A stretch of DNA of 64,000 bases from Merluccius polli (lineage: Eukaryota > Chordata > Actinopteri > Gadiformes > Merlucciidae), in contig JAOPHQ010001140.1 of assembly GCA_030340625.1 (NCBI GenBank), positions 310,001-374,000 on the forward strand, written 5' to 3'. A model generated the notes under the pieces. It had not been told where the DNA came from, searched no databases, and was given only the letters and a program-made list of their open reading frames with translations. The translations under genes were made by a program, and so were the position numbers. Shown here in pieces: positions 10,741 to 22,126 of the stretch; the stretch's first letter is position 1; each line of letters begins with the position of its first letter.

Positions 10741-11714
10741 ATTTTTTTATCATTCATTATAAAGCTGGACAAGGTACTAATGGTTGATGATTTCAATTTT
10801 CATATTGCATCCAAATTTATTTTTTCACATGGTATATATATTGAATCTGTTGGCTAAAGATCTATGTGTCAGTGACCACAAATGTGGTCAATTATTGTTG
10901 TTGCTCAATTATTGTCCGCAACAAGGAAGCACTGAAAATGCAACAAAGTATCAACTTTTCCCTTGAATCGGACCGGGTCTACCAAACTATTAGTGTGAAA
11001 GTGCCCAAAGACACTTGCCCTGAAAGTCAGCCTTTCTAAGATGACAGCTAGCCTACCCAACGTTATTGTACAGGTGGGTCAAACAATGTGATACAGGCCA
11101 ATGTAGTAATGTTCTATATTTTGCAGTTAATTCAGGGATGCTAACCTTTCAACTTTTTGTACATGTGCTCCTAAATTACAAAATTTAGGAGCAGTAGCAC
11201 ACAAAGAACACAGTTAGTAACAGTTAATTAACAATTTATTACATACATATTTATGCTGTGCATGTGTGTGTGTACTAAGGGACACACATCTGTGCAATAG
11301 CAGATACTACCAAATCAAACATTGGCCCATGCCTACTAGCCGCAAGGGCCGCTGTTTCATATTAAAAGCTTTCCATTGGCGAACCAGCGGGAGGCTTTTA
11401 TTGGGAAGCAGCTACAGGAAATGCTGTGTTTGCATGTGAATAAAAATGGTAGATATTTTGGGCTATTCTGTTAGCAGACTGGTGGTCAGTGTATTGAAAC
11501 AAACTTAATTTAATATTTCAGGCAATCAAGACCTGGTTTGCTCACATTTGAGAGCAGAGACACACTTCTGGCTGCTGTTTGCGGAAGTTTAAACTGCAGT
11601 GGCTGAGAGAAGAATAGAGTAGAGAGCACACTAAAGTGTCGTGCACTGCTCCCCGACCCCGCGGACACCGTCCTTGCCACGTTACCACTGTGCCCATGGC
11701 CTCAACCAGCAGCA
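10741..11714. other. Mostly unassigned sequence inside the large hAT
   Basis: A short stretch near 10779-10805 reads MVDDFNFHIASK, similar to the GDFNxH endonuclease motif of LINEs, so a LINE crumb is possible. A perfect 12-bp palindrome arm pair (TGCTCCTAAATT / AATTTAGGAGCA) lies near 11166-11193. Nothing else recognised. Confidence 0.35.
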
Positions 11715-11961
11715 GTGAAATTTACTTTTTTTCATTTGAAGCAGTCAGATGTTATCTTCTCAGCAGACAAAGAAGTGATGTGTGACTATTTAATGGCAGG
11801 AGGATGGAGACCCTCAAACAGTTCCCAAGGATCAAAACATTTTTAGTCAGTTCAGCTTAGGAAGATTGGTGCTGACTCCAAGAAGGAATAGACTGTCCGA
11901 TAAACGGTTTGAGAAGCTTCTCCTGATGAGATATAATCTTAATTTCAGATGTGAGCAGTGA
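11715..11961 (+). pseudogene. hAT transposase C-terminal (dimerisation) relic
   Basis: The frame at 11842-11961 reads FSQFSLGRLVLTPRRNRLSD followed by KRFEKLLLMRYN and then a stop. This matches the SxGxxxTxRRxRLSxxxFExLxxL pattern of the hAT dimerisation region. Immediately upstream, SADKEVMCDYLMAGG in another frame fits the preceding linker, so at least one frameshift separates them. Its orientation and place fit the 3' part of the 4391-12672 element. The catalytic core is not recognisable. Confidence 0.62.
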
Positions 11962-12672
11962 AATAGGCTAGTGGTGAAGCAATAGGCTATAAAATGGGTC
12001 CAGATTAAGCAGGAGGGTAATTGCCTATTTAATTGAATTTAACTTAATTATTTCTGTAGGCCTACAGTTTAGATTTTTTCGTTTTCTCTTATGTTTTCAG
12101 TTTTAAAGGCCGGTCATACAAAATGTTTTGAATGATGCACTAAATAGCCTAGTATAGGTCTATCGGTTTAAGCCTAAATTTTATGCTTACAAATTATTTC
12201 TGTTATTACTGACAGGTTAATGTTGCAGGGCTATTTATGACAAACCTGTTATGCAAACGTCATTTGTGTATTGATAGAGATGCGTTGGCACTTGCACTCT
12301 TTTTCATCTTGCCAACATTTTGTTTGGGTCTACCTGTTTGAGCCCTGTTGCAGATTTTAATTTGGTCTTAAATGCTTTATTAAATAACAGAAGTTGTTTA
12401 AAAGATTGTGTTGAGCCAGGTGTAGCTGCGCTTACCAGCAACTACACTGACTTTCACATAGAGGCGCACATGCAGTGCTAAGTCTAAATTTTGAGGAAAA
12501 AGGACGCAATTACCAATTTGGCTGGGTGTAACGGAAAAGTAATATAACGTAAGGGAAAAAGTAGTGTAACGGATTACTGTTGGCAGGGAGTAATACGTAA
12601 AGTAATACTTTTAAAAACAGTAATGAGTAATGAGAAATAAATAAAAACATTTAAGTAAAGAGCCCAACACTG
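11962..12672. other. 3' non-coding part of the large hAT element
   Basis: AT-rich sequence with no gene. The last about 150 bp carry AACGTAA/AGTAATAC words that mirror the left end of the element. Confidence 0.45.
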
Positions 12673-12680
12673 CTCTAGAA

Positions 12681-13140
12681 ACTCAATTGCTACTTTATTT
12701 GTCTTTAATCTTACATTTTTTGCGTCCTCACTCACACAATCACCTCAACAAACCATGTTCTAGTAGATTTGATGATGAGTCCCCTCATCATTTTGTACCT
12801 ACACTGTTGCCATCTAATGTCCTCCATAGCAATGTGTGAACAGGTTTCCCTGGCTTTAGGACAGACAATACAGAGTGACAACAGTGTATTGGAACAGCTA
12901 TTGGAGAAGAAAGGGAGTGAAACATTTTTAACATTTGAATGAAAGCCGACTAAAAAAGGGCTATAAGAGAGATAGTGAAGATGATATTGATGAAGATGTC
13001 AAGGATGATATTGTTAAGATGAAGGAGATGATGAAAAAAGGTTGAACGATAACAGAAGGAGAGATGGAGATCAATTTCAAAAATTGTTGTCCGCCTTAGT
13101 TGCTAAAAGCCAAAATGATGGAAATGAGGAAAACAGGGTC
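12681..13140. other. Spacer, nothing recognised
   Basis: Non-coding; a purine-rich GATGATGAAG stretch lies near 12975-13040. Confidence 0.4.
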
Positions 13141-13149
13141 CAGGTTGTA

Positions 13150-14050
13150 AGGACAAATTGGCCTTCTCCACTCCGTACGGGTTGTCCCAATTCAATACAC
13201 TTCCTTTTGGGTTGTTCAGGCCCCTGTCACTTTCCAGTGCCTCATGGACAAGGTGCGTCCGCATGCTGAGTATGCTGCCTAACTTGATGTCATAGTTATA
13301 TCCATAGTTACACCTGGCAGCAGCATATTCAGCGAGTAAGGGTGGTGCTCGAGTCACTGAGGCGGGCGGGGCTCACAATGAACCCAAAGAAGTGTGCAAT
13401 TGGACAGAGGGAGGTACGGTATTTGGTACCATGGGCAGGTGTACCCACAGGTGCAGAAGACAGAGACTATCGCAGCCTGTCTGCGGCCTGGGACCAAAAA
13501 GCAGGTGAGGGCATTCCTGGGAAAGGCTGGCTACTATAGGTGGGTCATCTCTGCTTTCTCTGAGCTGACCAGTCTCATGACCAACCTCAATGGAAAGGAT
13601 CTGGTGCTGTGGACCGAGCAGTGTCAGACGGCGTTTGAGAGGGTTAAAAAGGCAATCTGTGGGGAGCCGCTTTTACATACACCTAACTTTAAGCTTCCTT
13701 TTGTCTTGCAGACCGATGCATCGAACAGGGGGCTGGGGGCTGTTTTGTCCCAGGAGGTGGAGGGCGTGGACCGCCCGGTGCTGTACCTCAGCTGCAAGCT
13801 CTCGGAACAAGAGGTGAGGTACAGCACAGTGGAGGAGTGTCTGGCCATCAAGTGGGCAGTCGATGCCCTATTTTACTACCTCCTGGGGTGCTCATTCACC
13901 CTCTGACCATGCCCCGCTTCAGTGGCTCCACCGCGATAAGGACACTAATGCACGGATCACCCGTAGGTATCTTGCTTTACAGCTGTTTAAGTTTGAGGTA
14001 TTCCATAGGCCGGGGGGATAGATGGTGGTGGCTGACTTCCTCTCTCCTGT
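13150..14050 (+). pseudogene. Ty3/Gypsy pol relic (RT end, RNase H)
   Basis: Pieces in different frames give, in order: PFGL-like and CLMDKVRPHAEYAA (RT), LDDVIVIS (RT active-site block with its Tyr lost to a stop), RRAGLTMNPKKCAIGQREVRYL, then from 13394 RAFLGKAGYYRWVI, LLHTPNFKLPFVLQTDASNR (RNase H start; Asp of TDAS is a catalytic position), GLGAVLSQ, YSTVEECLAIKWAVDALFYY. Shortly after, ITRRYLALQLFKFEVFHRPG in another frame continues the connection region. Multiple frameshifts and stops show a dead copy. No integrase is seen. The sequence beyond 14050 may be remnants of the 3' part but is not assignable. Confidence 0.85.
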
Positions 14051-14602
14051 ATGTCAAAGCAAGAGTGGGGTTGGTTGTCGGATGGACAGCTCCCCAGCCT
14101 AAGACGGGCAGTGGGGATATGTGGTGTGAGGGGGGCCATGGCTTGGCATCAGCTGCAAACAAGGGGGTGTGGCGGCTCAATTGCCAGGACCAAAACAGCT
14201 GTGGGTGATGAGCTTAATGAGGCAATGACTATCAAGGTTATGTAAGAGACAGGAGTCTCTAACTCCGGGAAGTGATCATTGTGTATGATTGTTTCTCCGC
14301 ACAACATAGATTGGTTATATGTTGATATCAGCCATGCGCAAAAAAAGACTGTTCTTCCTTGCTGCAGTGTGTTCTCCTTTCAATAAGAACCCGGTAGTAG
14401 CATCTTCTTGGGGCAAAGAGGAAGACAAGAGAAGAGTGGAGACTCTATTTAAGTATAAAACAAGCTTTGCCAAATTCAACTAAATAGGCCACAAAGCCGT
14501 CATGGGGCCTACTTTCGGCCATAAGTGGACCAGTCAATCAAACACTAGACACACACAATGGGATAGGCAAGGAACCATACGCGCATGAGTGTGTGCACGT
14601 GT
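14051..14602. other. Spacer after the Gypsy relic
   Basis: No gene recognised. A CAATAAGAACCCGG stretch near 14380 could be part of an LTR, but there is no second copy in the window to compare it with. Confidence 0.35.
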
Positions 14603-14610
14603 GTACCTGG

Positions 14611-15876
14611 TAGGGCTGTTCGATTTAGCCCAAAAATAAAATCTCGATTTTCTTCTCTCAAAATCCGATTTTCGATTACGATTACGATTATTTTGTGAAA
14701 TAACAAAAGACAAAGAAATTATTTCAAATATGCTGTTTATTGAACATTTTCCCCATTGGGCTTTAAACATTTCTCTGATTAAACCAGAAATGAATGAAAA
14801 AAGTGCAAAATTCTTTTTGTAAAATAAATAAAGCTTGAAGAATATACGTGAAGTAAAATAAGACATTTTCGAAACTAAACTGGGTCTTTACAAGCTAAAT
14901 AATAAAGTAACCCATGAATGAACACACATAAACACACAGTCTACCATCGACACACACACACACACACACATTTCACACAAACACATAAACACACACATTC
15001 TACCATCGACACACACACACACACACACAAACACACATAAACACACAGTCTACCATCGACACACACACACACACACATTCTACCATCGACACACACACAC
15101 ACTCAAACACATTTCACACACACACACACACACATACACATTCTACCATCGACACACACACACACACACACATACACATTCTACCATCGACACACACACA
15201 CACACACACACCTTCTATCCACACACACACACACACACACGGTCTACCATCAACACACACACACACACACACAAACACATTCTACCATCGACACACACAC
15301 ACACACACCTTCTATCCACACACACACACACACACACACACGGTCTACCATCAACACACACACACACATACACACATTTCCCACACACATTTCCCACACA
15401 CACACACACACACAAGTAAATAGCCACGACTTTATAAAACTCCTCCGTGATTTTCATGTACTCGTCGTAAAACGCGCAACACATAAAACTCACCCGCCGG
15501 GACCAAAACAAATATTTTAGACTCAAAACTCAACATGGCCGCTCTTGAAGCGCGCGACGCATAAGTTATACTAGGTGCGAAATGGGTTTCCCTAAAAAGT
15601 CACCCGCCGCTCATATAACCGTGAATAACACAACGGACTTGCTCTTCTTTTTAGCAACTAAATCCAACGCCGACATGTTTGTTTACAATGTGCCGTAAAG
15701 CCATGTGGTGAGAAGTGGTCAGAGGCGGAAGTAACTACGGCAAAGCAGCTCAGCGGGGCTGTGGCGTAATTGCGTTAGTTGAAGTGAAAAATCGATTTTA
15801 CGAGTTTCACGTTTTCACATCTTCCTAGTTACATAATCGCGATTAAGATTTAATATCGATTAATCGAACAGCCCTA
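14611..15876. mobile_element. Non-autonomous hAT element, 1.27 kb, copy 1
   Basis: Inverted ends TAGGGCTGTTCGAT and ATTAATCGAACAGCCCTA lie inside a perfect 8-bp duplication GTACCTGG (14603-14610, 15877-15884). Non-coding, with a CA-rich core at 14937-15414. Nearly identical to 35387-36656 outside the CA core. Confidence 0.92.
14937..15414. repeat. CA microsatellite/minisatellite core
   Basis: (CA)n runs are separated by repeated phrases TTCTACCATCGACACA and CTTCTATCCACACA and by TTTCACACA. Long Thr-His or Cys-Val ORFs read across it are artefacts of the dinucleotide repeat. Confidence 0.93.
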
Positions 15877-15884
15877 GTACCTGG

Positions 15885-16957
15885 GCGTGAAATGGGAGTG
15901 TGATGGAAAGAGAACAGGAAAGGACAGCGGGACCAAGAAAATAGGTATAAAACAAAGACAAACAAAGAGAGAGAGATGTGTAGGGAGGGCTGTGGGAGCA
16001 CCATGTGTGCACCAAGACGTTGTATGGCGTGGAGACAGAAGGATCAAGTATTTGTATTTCCTGTTACTAACAAACTCAGCAAAAAATCGGCATGTGTGCA
16101 TCCATCTTGACTCTCACCTGAAAGCTAAGCCTGTGAACACGTGTAACACGTGGGTGGAGTTTCAAATGTTGTAAACCTTATCAGCTATACCAGGCAGGGG
16201 CATGTGAGCCCATATGGCTTGCGTGTAGGCTGAAAAATAGGATGGCATGGTCTATTTTCCAAAATATGCATCTGTAAAATTAATCCACAATATACTTTTA
16301 ACACATTTGTATACTTTGTCATCAAATGTCATGTGAGAGCCATTTTAACGGTCTCAAACACTGTCCGACACTGCTTGGTCCACTGGACCAGATCTGAATG
16401 TCAATCTTGCGTCAATAAATGTATGGAAATATGCCGCTACGAAAGAGTACCAACAGATGAAGGCGGTCCCCATATATTTTGTGTAAGGAGGGAAATACCT
16501 CCAATTTGATGAAACACTGCACAACATAATACACAAAATATAACACAAATATAAGGGCTGACAGTTGTACCTTCTTCGACTGCCTGAGAAATCCACAGCC
16601 AAGCCCTTCCTCCTCAGCCATCAGAGATGACGTCGATGACAACAGTAGTGTCTCCTCTGCAGGTTAGTAAGTGTTGAGGTGACATTAGCTAACTTCACCA
16701 ACGTAAGCTTCAAATTACTGAATTGCTCACCGTCTAGCTTTGTGTTGCTGAGAAATAACGTTGCATAACGTAAAGATAGCCTCCAGCCAAACTGTTACCG
16801 GAAAAGACGGTATCACACCGTTTGCGTTACCAGAGAGGGGGAAATTGAAAAAAGAGACACCAGGCTGTGACCAAATTTGTGGTGAAGGGATTGAACACCT
16901 TTTCTACTGTGGAATCCCCGTGGTTCAGGTAATTACCGGTAGCTATAGCTAAGCTAA
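15885..16957. other. Spacer, no supported gene
   Basis: No recognisable domain, repeat end or RNA. A short frame ending at a GTAATT near 16930 might be an exon of the hAT relic to the right, but nothing in its sequence shows that. Confidence 0.35.
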
Positions 16958-16961
16958 CTTA

Positions 16962-18513
16962 GGGCCCTATTTTGCCGGTCTGAAACGCAAGTATGAAACG
17001 CAAAGCGCAAGTGGCTTTGTGGGCGGATCTTGGGCGCTGTTGCTATTATGCCGGCGGGATAAATGACTCTTGCGCCCAGCGCAAATCTAAAATGGGTTGG
17101 TCTGAAGTAGCTACATTAGTCATAGGTGTGGTTTGGGCGTAACGTGCAATAAACCAATCAGAGCGTCGGCTCGCATTCCCTTTAAATGCAGGCGCGCTTG
17201 TTCGCGCATCGCCACTACTGGACCCAGACGTGTCCAATCCCGCCGTAGTGCGCGCATGCCCATCAGAGGGAAAAATAATTAGTTCTTCTGTTTAAATCTT
17301 TTCAGCTTTTCATTTTCCGTTGACAAAATGTAAATAAAGAAATGTCACAAAGACATACTTTCCGATGTTTTGGCCTCACTCTCACTGAATCACGAGGTTA
17401 TGAATGCATGGTGATATATTTGCAATGTAGTCTAACATTAGACCGAGATTACTTTGCTTATAGACAGTGCTTGAAGTGGACAAAAATAAGTGCCGGTACT
17501 GCGTACGGCGGGGGTGGGAGGGGGCGATTGTCGACGGGGGGGGGGGGGGGGGGGGGCGCGATCATAACCCACCCCGGACCTACGACCGACGAGGGGGTGG
17601 GGGGGCAGCCTGTGACAAGTGCCGGTACGCAAGAAAAAGTGCCGGTGCGTACCGGTCCACTTCAAGCACTGCTTATAGATGATGCAGCTCTTCTGTCAAA
17701 TAAGCTGAAGCGCATTTTCAGTATATCGAATGTTCTTTCAGTTACACCGTTTCGTGTTTCTGTGTGTTTTCGATTATAAAACATTTCACGCGCTGTTGCT
17801 GGCATAATAAAAGGTGTCATCCTGGTGTTCTTATATATGTGTCTTGCGACTATTGGTCAAACAGGTTAATTTGATCCGTCATTACTATTAGGCTGAATAT
17901 TTTGGGTAACTGTGTACACTAGATTTATGTCTATTTTTGCTTGTATGTATGGTTTGCAAAAATTGGAACTGCTTCCTTGTAGATGAGAGAAGCAAAGTGT
18001 ATGCACGTTGTACACACGCTACACTATGGCCAGGGACGGGCTGGCCGTCGGGAGGTTCGGGAGATTTCCCCAACGGCCGGACGATTTCAGGCCGAGCCGG
18101 CCGGCTGTAATTATTTTTTTATTTGATTTTGTATTTTGTGTATTATTATTTTTGGGCCGGTCCAGAGTTTTCGGACCGCACCCGCCCCCCCGTCAACAAT
18201 CGCGCATCCCCCCCTGATTATGGCCAAGCATGCGCCCTTAAAATAGCGTCTGAATAAGCGCCACTGACTTTAGACTTGGTTTTTCCTGGTCTGTGGCGCA
18301 ATTGTTTTCTGAAACTGCAGAATAGCACCAGGGAACGTTTGCGCCGGGACACGCCTCCTGTTTTCGTTGAACCGCCCCCGGAGCGCAAGTTCATTCCCCA
18401 AGTGAAGGACTTGCGCCTTGCGAGGGAAAAATCCAATGTGCGTCGGGTGCAAAATAGGAATTGTACAAGCGCCAGTGCACAAAGTCAATTGCGCTGAGTG
18501 CATGATAGGGCCC
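16962..18513 (+). mobile_element. Harbinger-like composite MITE, copy A
   Basis: Ends GGGCCCTAT and ATAGGGCCC are flanked by TTA (16959-16961 and 18514-16), consistent with the 3-bp TWA duplications of PIF/Harbinger elements. GCGCAAGT/GCGCAATTG-rich subterminal sequence follows. A 207-bp hAT MITE is nested inside. The same element in opposite orientation lies at 54608-57461. Superfamily is inferred from the short duplication only. Confidence 0.7.
17465..17671. mobile_element. Nested 207-bp hAT-type MITE
   Basis: Inverted ends CAGTGCTTGAAGTGG and CCACTTCAAGCACTG with a perfect 8-bp duplication CTTATAGA (17457-17464, 17672-17679). It contains poly-G near 17536-17555 and GTGCCGGTAC words. The same insertion at the same site occurs in copy B (56772-56964). 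Confidence 0.85.
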
Positions 18514-18724
18514 TTAATGTTAAATGTTGTCCTTGCTATTTCATTTTCTTGTTCTGTAATTTAGCTAATGTAAATAGAACATGTAGCTAGCATGATGGGA
18601 GGGGGATTATGAATGAATGGGGATTTTGCAGCTGTGATATAAAGACTACTTAAAGAGGATAGCTATATTCTGTTGAAATAGTAACATTATAGTAAAATAG
18701 GACAATCTAAAGGATCACTTCAGT

Positions 18725-18849
18725 GAAAGATGAGGACTCCCCTTTTGCATGGATGGGTGGACCCTTGCTTCAAATACAAACTCTGTGGACCTGCTGATGC
18801 CGTTTGGAAACGTATGGTTGAAGCAGCCATTAGCAGCACAAGTAAACAG
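18725..18849 (+). pseudogene. Possible hAT transposase exon relic
   Basis: The frame reads LLHGWVDPCFKYKLCGPADA then VWKRMVEAAIS, followed by CAG and GTATTT (possible donor at 18850). DPCFK resembles the 'LDPRFK' block that precedes the C-terminal part of hAT transposases, and the hAT C-terminus at 21765-22126 lies downstream on the same strand. The link between the two is an inference. Confidence 0.35.
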
Positions 18850-19440
18850 GTATTTTATTCCCATTTGAGCTTGCCTGGTGTTGTTTAGATAGATATGAGA
18901 TAGGCCTACACCTGATTAAATTAAGGTTAAAGGAAAGTATCTCATCATACCCTGTTTGTGCCAAATTAAAATCTAGTGGCAGTTCTGCAATTTTCATTTG
19001 CAAAGTTGTGTCTTTAGCTGCCAATGCAGGACCAGCAGGGGGGCAGAGAGTACATCTGGCTGCAAAGAGGCGGTGGCAGTGAAACAGGAACGAGTAAGCT
19101 CTTAATAAACTGACTAAAATCAACTTATTACAGTTTAAGTAATGTTTGTTGAGTAATATGCTGTCTTATTCTTCTTATTGTCCATGCATACTTGGACTTA
19201 AGTTGAGTTTGGGATGGTTGGATGAACAATAGCATGACTGCTGTGCTCTCTGTAAGCGGCTGAGAAGAATCTTTTGCATTTCACGTCGAGTTGGTACGTG
19301 GACCTCGTAGTGGCCTCCATTACAGTAGATGGCACAGCCTATCTGGTCCACCTTAACAACTGCGGAATATATCATAAGTTTTATTTTTGCTCGTATGATA
19401 GATAGGCTACATTATATCCAAGTTAGATATAGCCTACTCA
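18850..19440. other. Spacer, nothing recognised
   Basis: No gene or repeat boundary supported. Confidence 0.35.
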
Positions 19441-19932
19441 AATGGGTATTTTCTGAAATATTGTTCTGAAAACCTGGAATACACAGCTGAAACTGAAGGA
19501 GGAATAAGAGAACAGCAGAATCTGGACTTGGTGGGGGTCAGAAGTAATCCAGGCCAACTACACAACACTGTGGTGCACGATGCGAGCCCTACACTCCGTG
19601 CCTGGCTTTCCCCGGCGCTGCGGAGCTGAGAGCCGCTCGGTGAGACGAGCCACAGATCCTCCGCAGAGCGGACCCACTGGGTCCACAGCAGCCCGGTACC
19701 GGAGAGCGGACCCAGCGGACTGACCCGCGTCCCGGCGGACCCAGCAGACCCGGCCGACCCGGAGGACCCAGCGGACCGACCGGTGGAAACATTGAGGATT
19801 ACTGGGACCAGCAGAGACCGGACGGGTTCATCTGGTGGACCGGGACCAGCAGAGACCGGACCTTCATCTGCGTGGCCTAGCAGTAACAAAAGCCTGTACT
19901 GCGTTGGTGGCTAATGCTAATGCTAATCAGAT

Positions 19933-20455
19933 ATGATGCCTCCTCTCTCATCGGATGACTGCCAGAAGCTTCTGCAGAAGATTGCTGTGCTTGAAGCAAA
20001 AGTTCACCTTTTAGAAGTGAATGCAGAAGTAAATGGATTATATGGGAATGACACAACCCTACCATTATCTCACAGCAACGACTCACAGCATGCTAATACA
20101 CGGCTAATGAGTGCTAGCAAAAGTAGCTGGAACCTGGAGGACTCATCGCTTGCCCATAAATTAAAATCTGTAAGTCCTCCCTGGAATTCTCTCGGTGCTA
20201 AGCCAAAGAATAAATCACACCACGGGAAACAGGAGAACAGGAGAACAACAGACAGAACACAGCGCCCAGAGATCTGTGATGCGACAGGCTGGCCAGCGCT
20301 TCCATCCAGACACAGCGCCTCATCAACCCCAGCGCCTAGCAAGAAGCAGTCGTGGACAGCTGTGAAAGGAAAGATCAGCAACAAACCTCCCCAACAACAG
20401 AGTTTGCCATTGGAGAATCGATTTGCTCCACTGTCACAGGACCCTGAATCTCCAT
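19933..20455 (+). pseudogene. L2-type LINE ORF1, N-terminal part
   Basis: Starts MMPPLSSDDCQKLLQKIAVL, matching the start of the ORF1 at 40110 (MPPFSMDDYYKLLQKIAVLE). A heptad-like leucine helix at residues 10-33 suggests a coiled coil. The sequence continues to NRFAPLSQDPESP and then jumps at about 20452 directly to VLVLLDLSAAFD, an RT motif that belongs some 800 codons later. The fusion is the scar of an internal deletion, not a designed fusion protein; it stops at 20518. Confidence 0.75.
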
Positions 20456-21533
20456 TTACAGTCTTAGTATTACTAGATCTCAGTGCTGCATTCGATAGTC
20501 AACCACAGTATATTACTTGAACGGCTGGAAAACTGGGTAGGACTCTCTGGCACAGCTCTAAACTGGTTCCTGAATCCTACTTAAAGGACAGGGACTACTT
20601 TGTGTCTATAGGCAACTACACATCTGAGTGAACAAAAATTACATGTGGGGTTCCCCAAGGCTCCATTCTAGGGCCTCTTCTGTTTAATATCTACATGCTT
20701 CCCCTAGCCCAGATTATGGAAAGCAACAAATTAAGTTACCATAACTATGCAGAGGACACACAAATCTACATAACCATATCACCAGGGGACTATGGTCCCA
20801 TACAAACAGTGTACCTGCATTGATCAAATCAATGACTGGATGTGCCAGAATTTTCTTCAGTTAAACAAAGACAAAACTGAGGTCATTGTTTTTGGTGCCA
20901 CTGCAGAACGATTAAAAGTTAGTAGCCAACTTCAATCAGTAATGCTAAAAACCACAGACCAAGCCAGAAATCTAGGTGTAGTCATGGACTCAGACCTACT
21001 ATCATCTTAAAAACATATCAAGGATAAAAGGACTCATGTTTCAGCAGGACTTGGAAAAACTTGTCCATGCATTTATCTTTAGTATGCTTGACTATTGTAA
21101 CGGTGTCTTTACAGGTCTTACTAAAAAGTCCATTAGACAGCTGCAGCTAATTCAAAACGCTGCCGCTCGTGTCCTCACTAACACCAGGAAAGTGGACCAT
21201 ATCACCCCAGTCCTCAGATTTCTGCACTGACTTCCAGTTTCTCACAGAATAGATTTCAAAATACTGCTGATGGTTTACAAAGCATTAAATGGTTTAGGGA
21301 CAAAATACATCTCTGACCTCCTACTCAACTATGAGCCGTCCAGACCTCTCAGATCATCTGGTACTGGTCTTTTAGCTATACCTAGAGTCAGAGGTAAACA
21401 AGGTGAGGCAGCATTTAGTTTCTATGCACCCACTATCTGGAACAATCTCCCAGAAACCTGCAGGTCTGCCAGAACCCTCAGTGCCTTTAAATCAACATTG
21501 AAGACTTTCATGTTTGCTGACGCCTTTCATTAA
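20456..21533 (+). pseudogene. L2-type LINE ORF2, C-terminal half
   Basis: Successive blocks in several frames: VLVLLDLSAAFD (RT, first catalytic Asp), GVPQGSILGPLLFNIYMLPL, then YAEDTQ where the YADD active site has lost its first Asp, WMCQNFLQLNKDKTEVIVFG, LMFQQDLEKLVHAFIFSML..YCNGVFTGL, RQLQLIQNAAARVLTNTRK and finally NLPETCRSARTLSAFKSTLK. At least four stops or shifts interrupt it. Confidence 0.82.
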
Positions 21534-21764
21534 CTGCACTGTAACATTATTCTGTTATTTTATATCTTTTTTACTATGTTTTAGTTGTTTCTGTTTTACT
21601 TTTTTAATTCTTTCTCTTGTCTGTTTTTAAATACTGTTTGCTTTTTATGTTCTCATTTTGCTATATGTAAAGCACCTTGAGTTGTCCTGTTGTGCTATAC
21701 AAATAAACTTGCCTTGCCTTTGCTGGCCTTAAATTACTAAATGTAATATTTTTCTGTATTTCAG

Positions 21765-22126
21765 ACTTCCTCCCATAAGAAGTCTGCTCTGCAGTAGTTG
21801 TTTAAAGATGAGGACATAGAACTCCTGGCAATGGCAAGAACAGCAAGCACCCCCATCTCCATTACAGATCGGGTCCAGAAGGAGATCCAGATATACAAAG
21901 GCCTGCTTCCAGTCCTGACAACACAAGACCCTGCAGCTTGCGGTGGGAAAAGAGGGACACCTTGCCCATCTTGTGTGCTCTCTCCAATACATACTTGTGT
22001 GTGCAAGCCTCTTCGACCCCTTCAGAGAGGGTTTTCTCTTCTGCAGGTGACACTATTAGTCCAGAGAAAAGCCGCCTTTTGCTAGAGAAGGCCGACATGC
22101 TAATATTCTTACAGAGAAACTGTTAA
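21765..22126 (+). pseudogene. ZBED1-like hAT transposase, C-terminal exon relic
   Basis: Starts after a TATTTCAG acceptor. The first frame gives KDEDIELLAMARTASTPIS then ITDRVQKEIQIYKGLLPVL; a one-base shift near 21938 continues as EKRDTLPILCALSNTYLCVQ and ASSTPSERVFSSAGDTISPE then KSRLLLEKADMLIFLQRN and stop. 'A.S.PSERVFS.AG......R..L......M..FL..N' is the hAT C-terminal dimerisation signature seen in ZBED1-type proteins. An in-frame stop (TAG) occurs near 21796, so this is a pseudogene. The host element's ends were not found. Confidence 0.82.

Larger units (their letters stand above)
4391..12672. mobile_element. 8.3-kb hAT element, swollen by nested insertions
   Basis: The left end CAGTGTTGAGCAGTAAC and the right end (inverse CAGTGTTGGGCTC) are inverted copies of hAT-like termini. 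They are flanked by CTGTAGAA (4383-4390) and CTCTAGAA (12673-12680), an 8-bp duplication with one change, as hAT integration produces. Subterminal ACGTAA/AGTAAC-rich sequence lies inside both ends. A hAT transposase C-terminal relic sits at 11715-11961. The rest is a hAT MITE, an L1, an LTR-like repeat, a tandem-repeat unit and a Rex1-like LINE, listed separately. The diverged duplication and broken gene point to an old copy. Confidence 0.72.
19445..21724 (+). mobile_element. Internally deleted L2-type LINE
   Basis: Same family as 39806-59252: a 5' region with a GGACCCAGCGG-type GC-rich repeat (about 19670-19860), an ORF1 start at 19933, then RT and C-terminal ORF2 pieces, and a 3' end with a TACAAATAAAC box and GCCTTGCCTT tail. 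The middle (ORF1 C-terminus, endonuclease, RT fingers) is deleted. The 5' end is approximate. Confidence 0.75.

Noticed and set aside
14937..15414. CRISPR-like pattern of TTCTACCATCGACACA repeats, and long Thr-His or Cys-Val ORFs (also at 35694-36203)
   Set aside because: The 'spacers' are CA runs, and the ORFs are translations of a dinucleotide repeat.
16961..18517. piggyBac assignment based on TTAA near the right end of composite MITE A
   Set aside because: The left flank is CTTA rather than TTAA, and copy B has CTCA, so the TTAA-specific rule fails.
19589..19792. Collagen-like Gly-Pro-Pro frame on the minus strand
   Set aside because: It comes from a GGACCCAGCGG-type GC-rich repeat in a LINE 5' UTR, on the wrong strand and without a start or splice sites.
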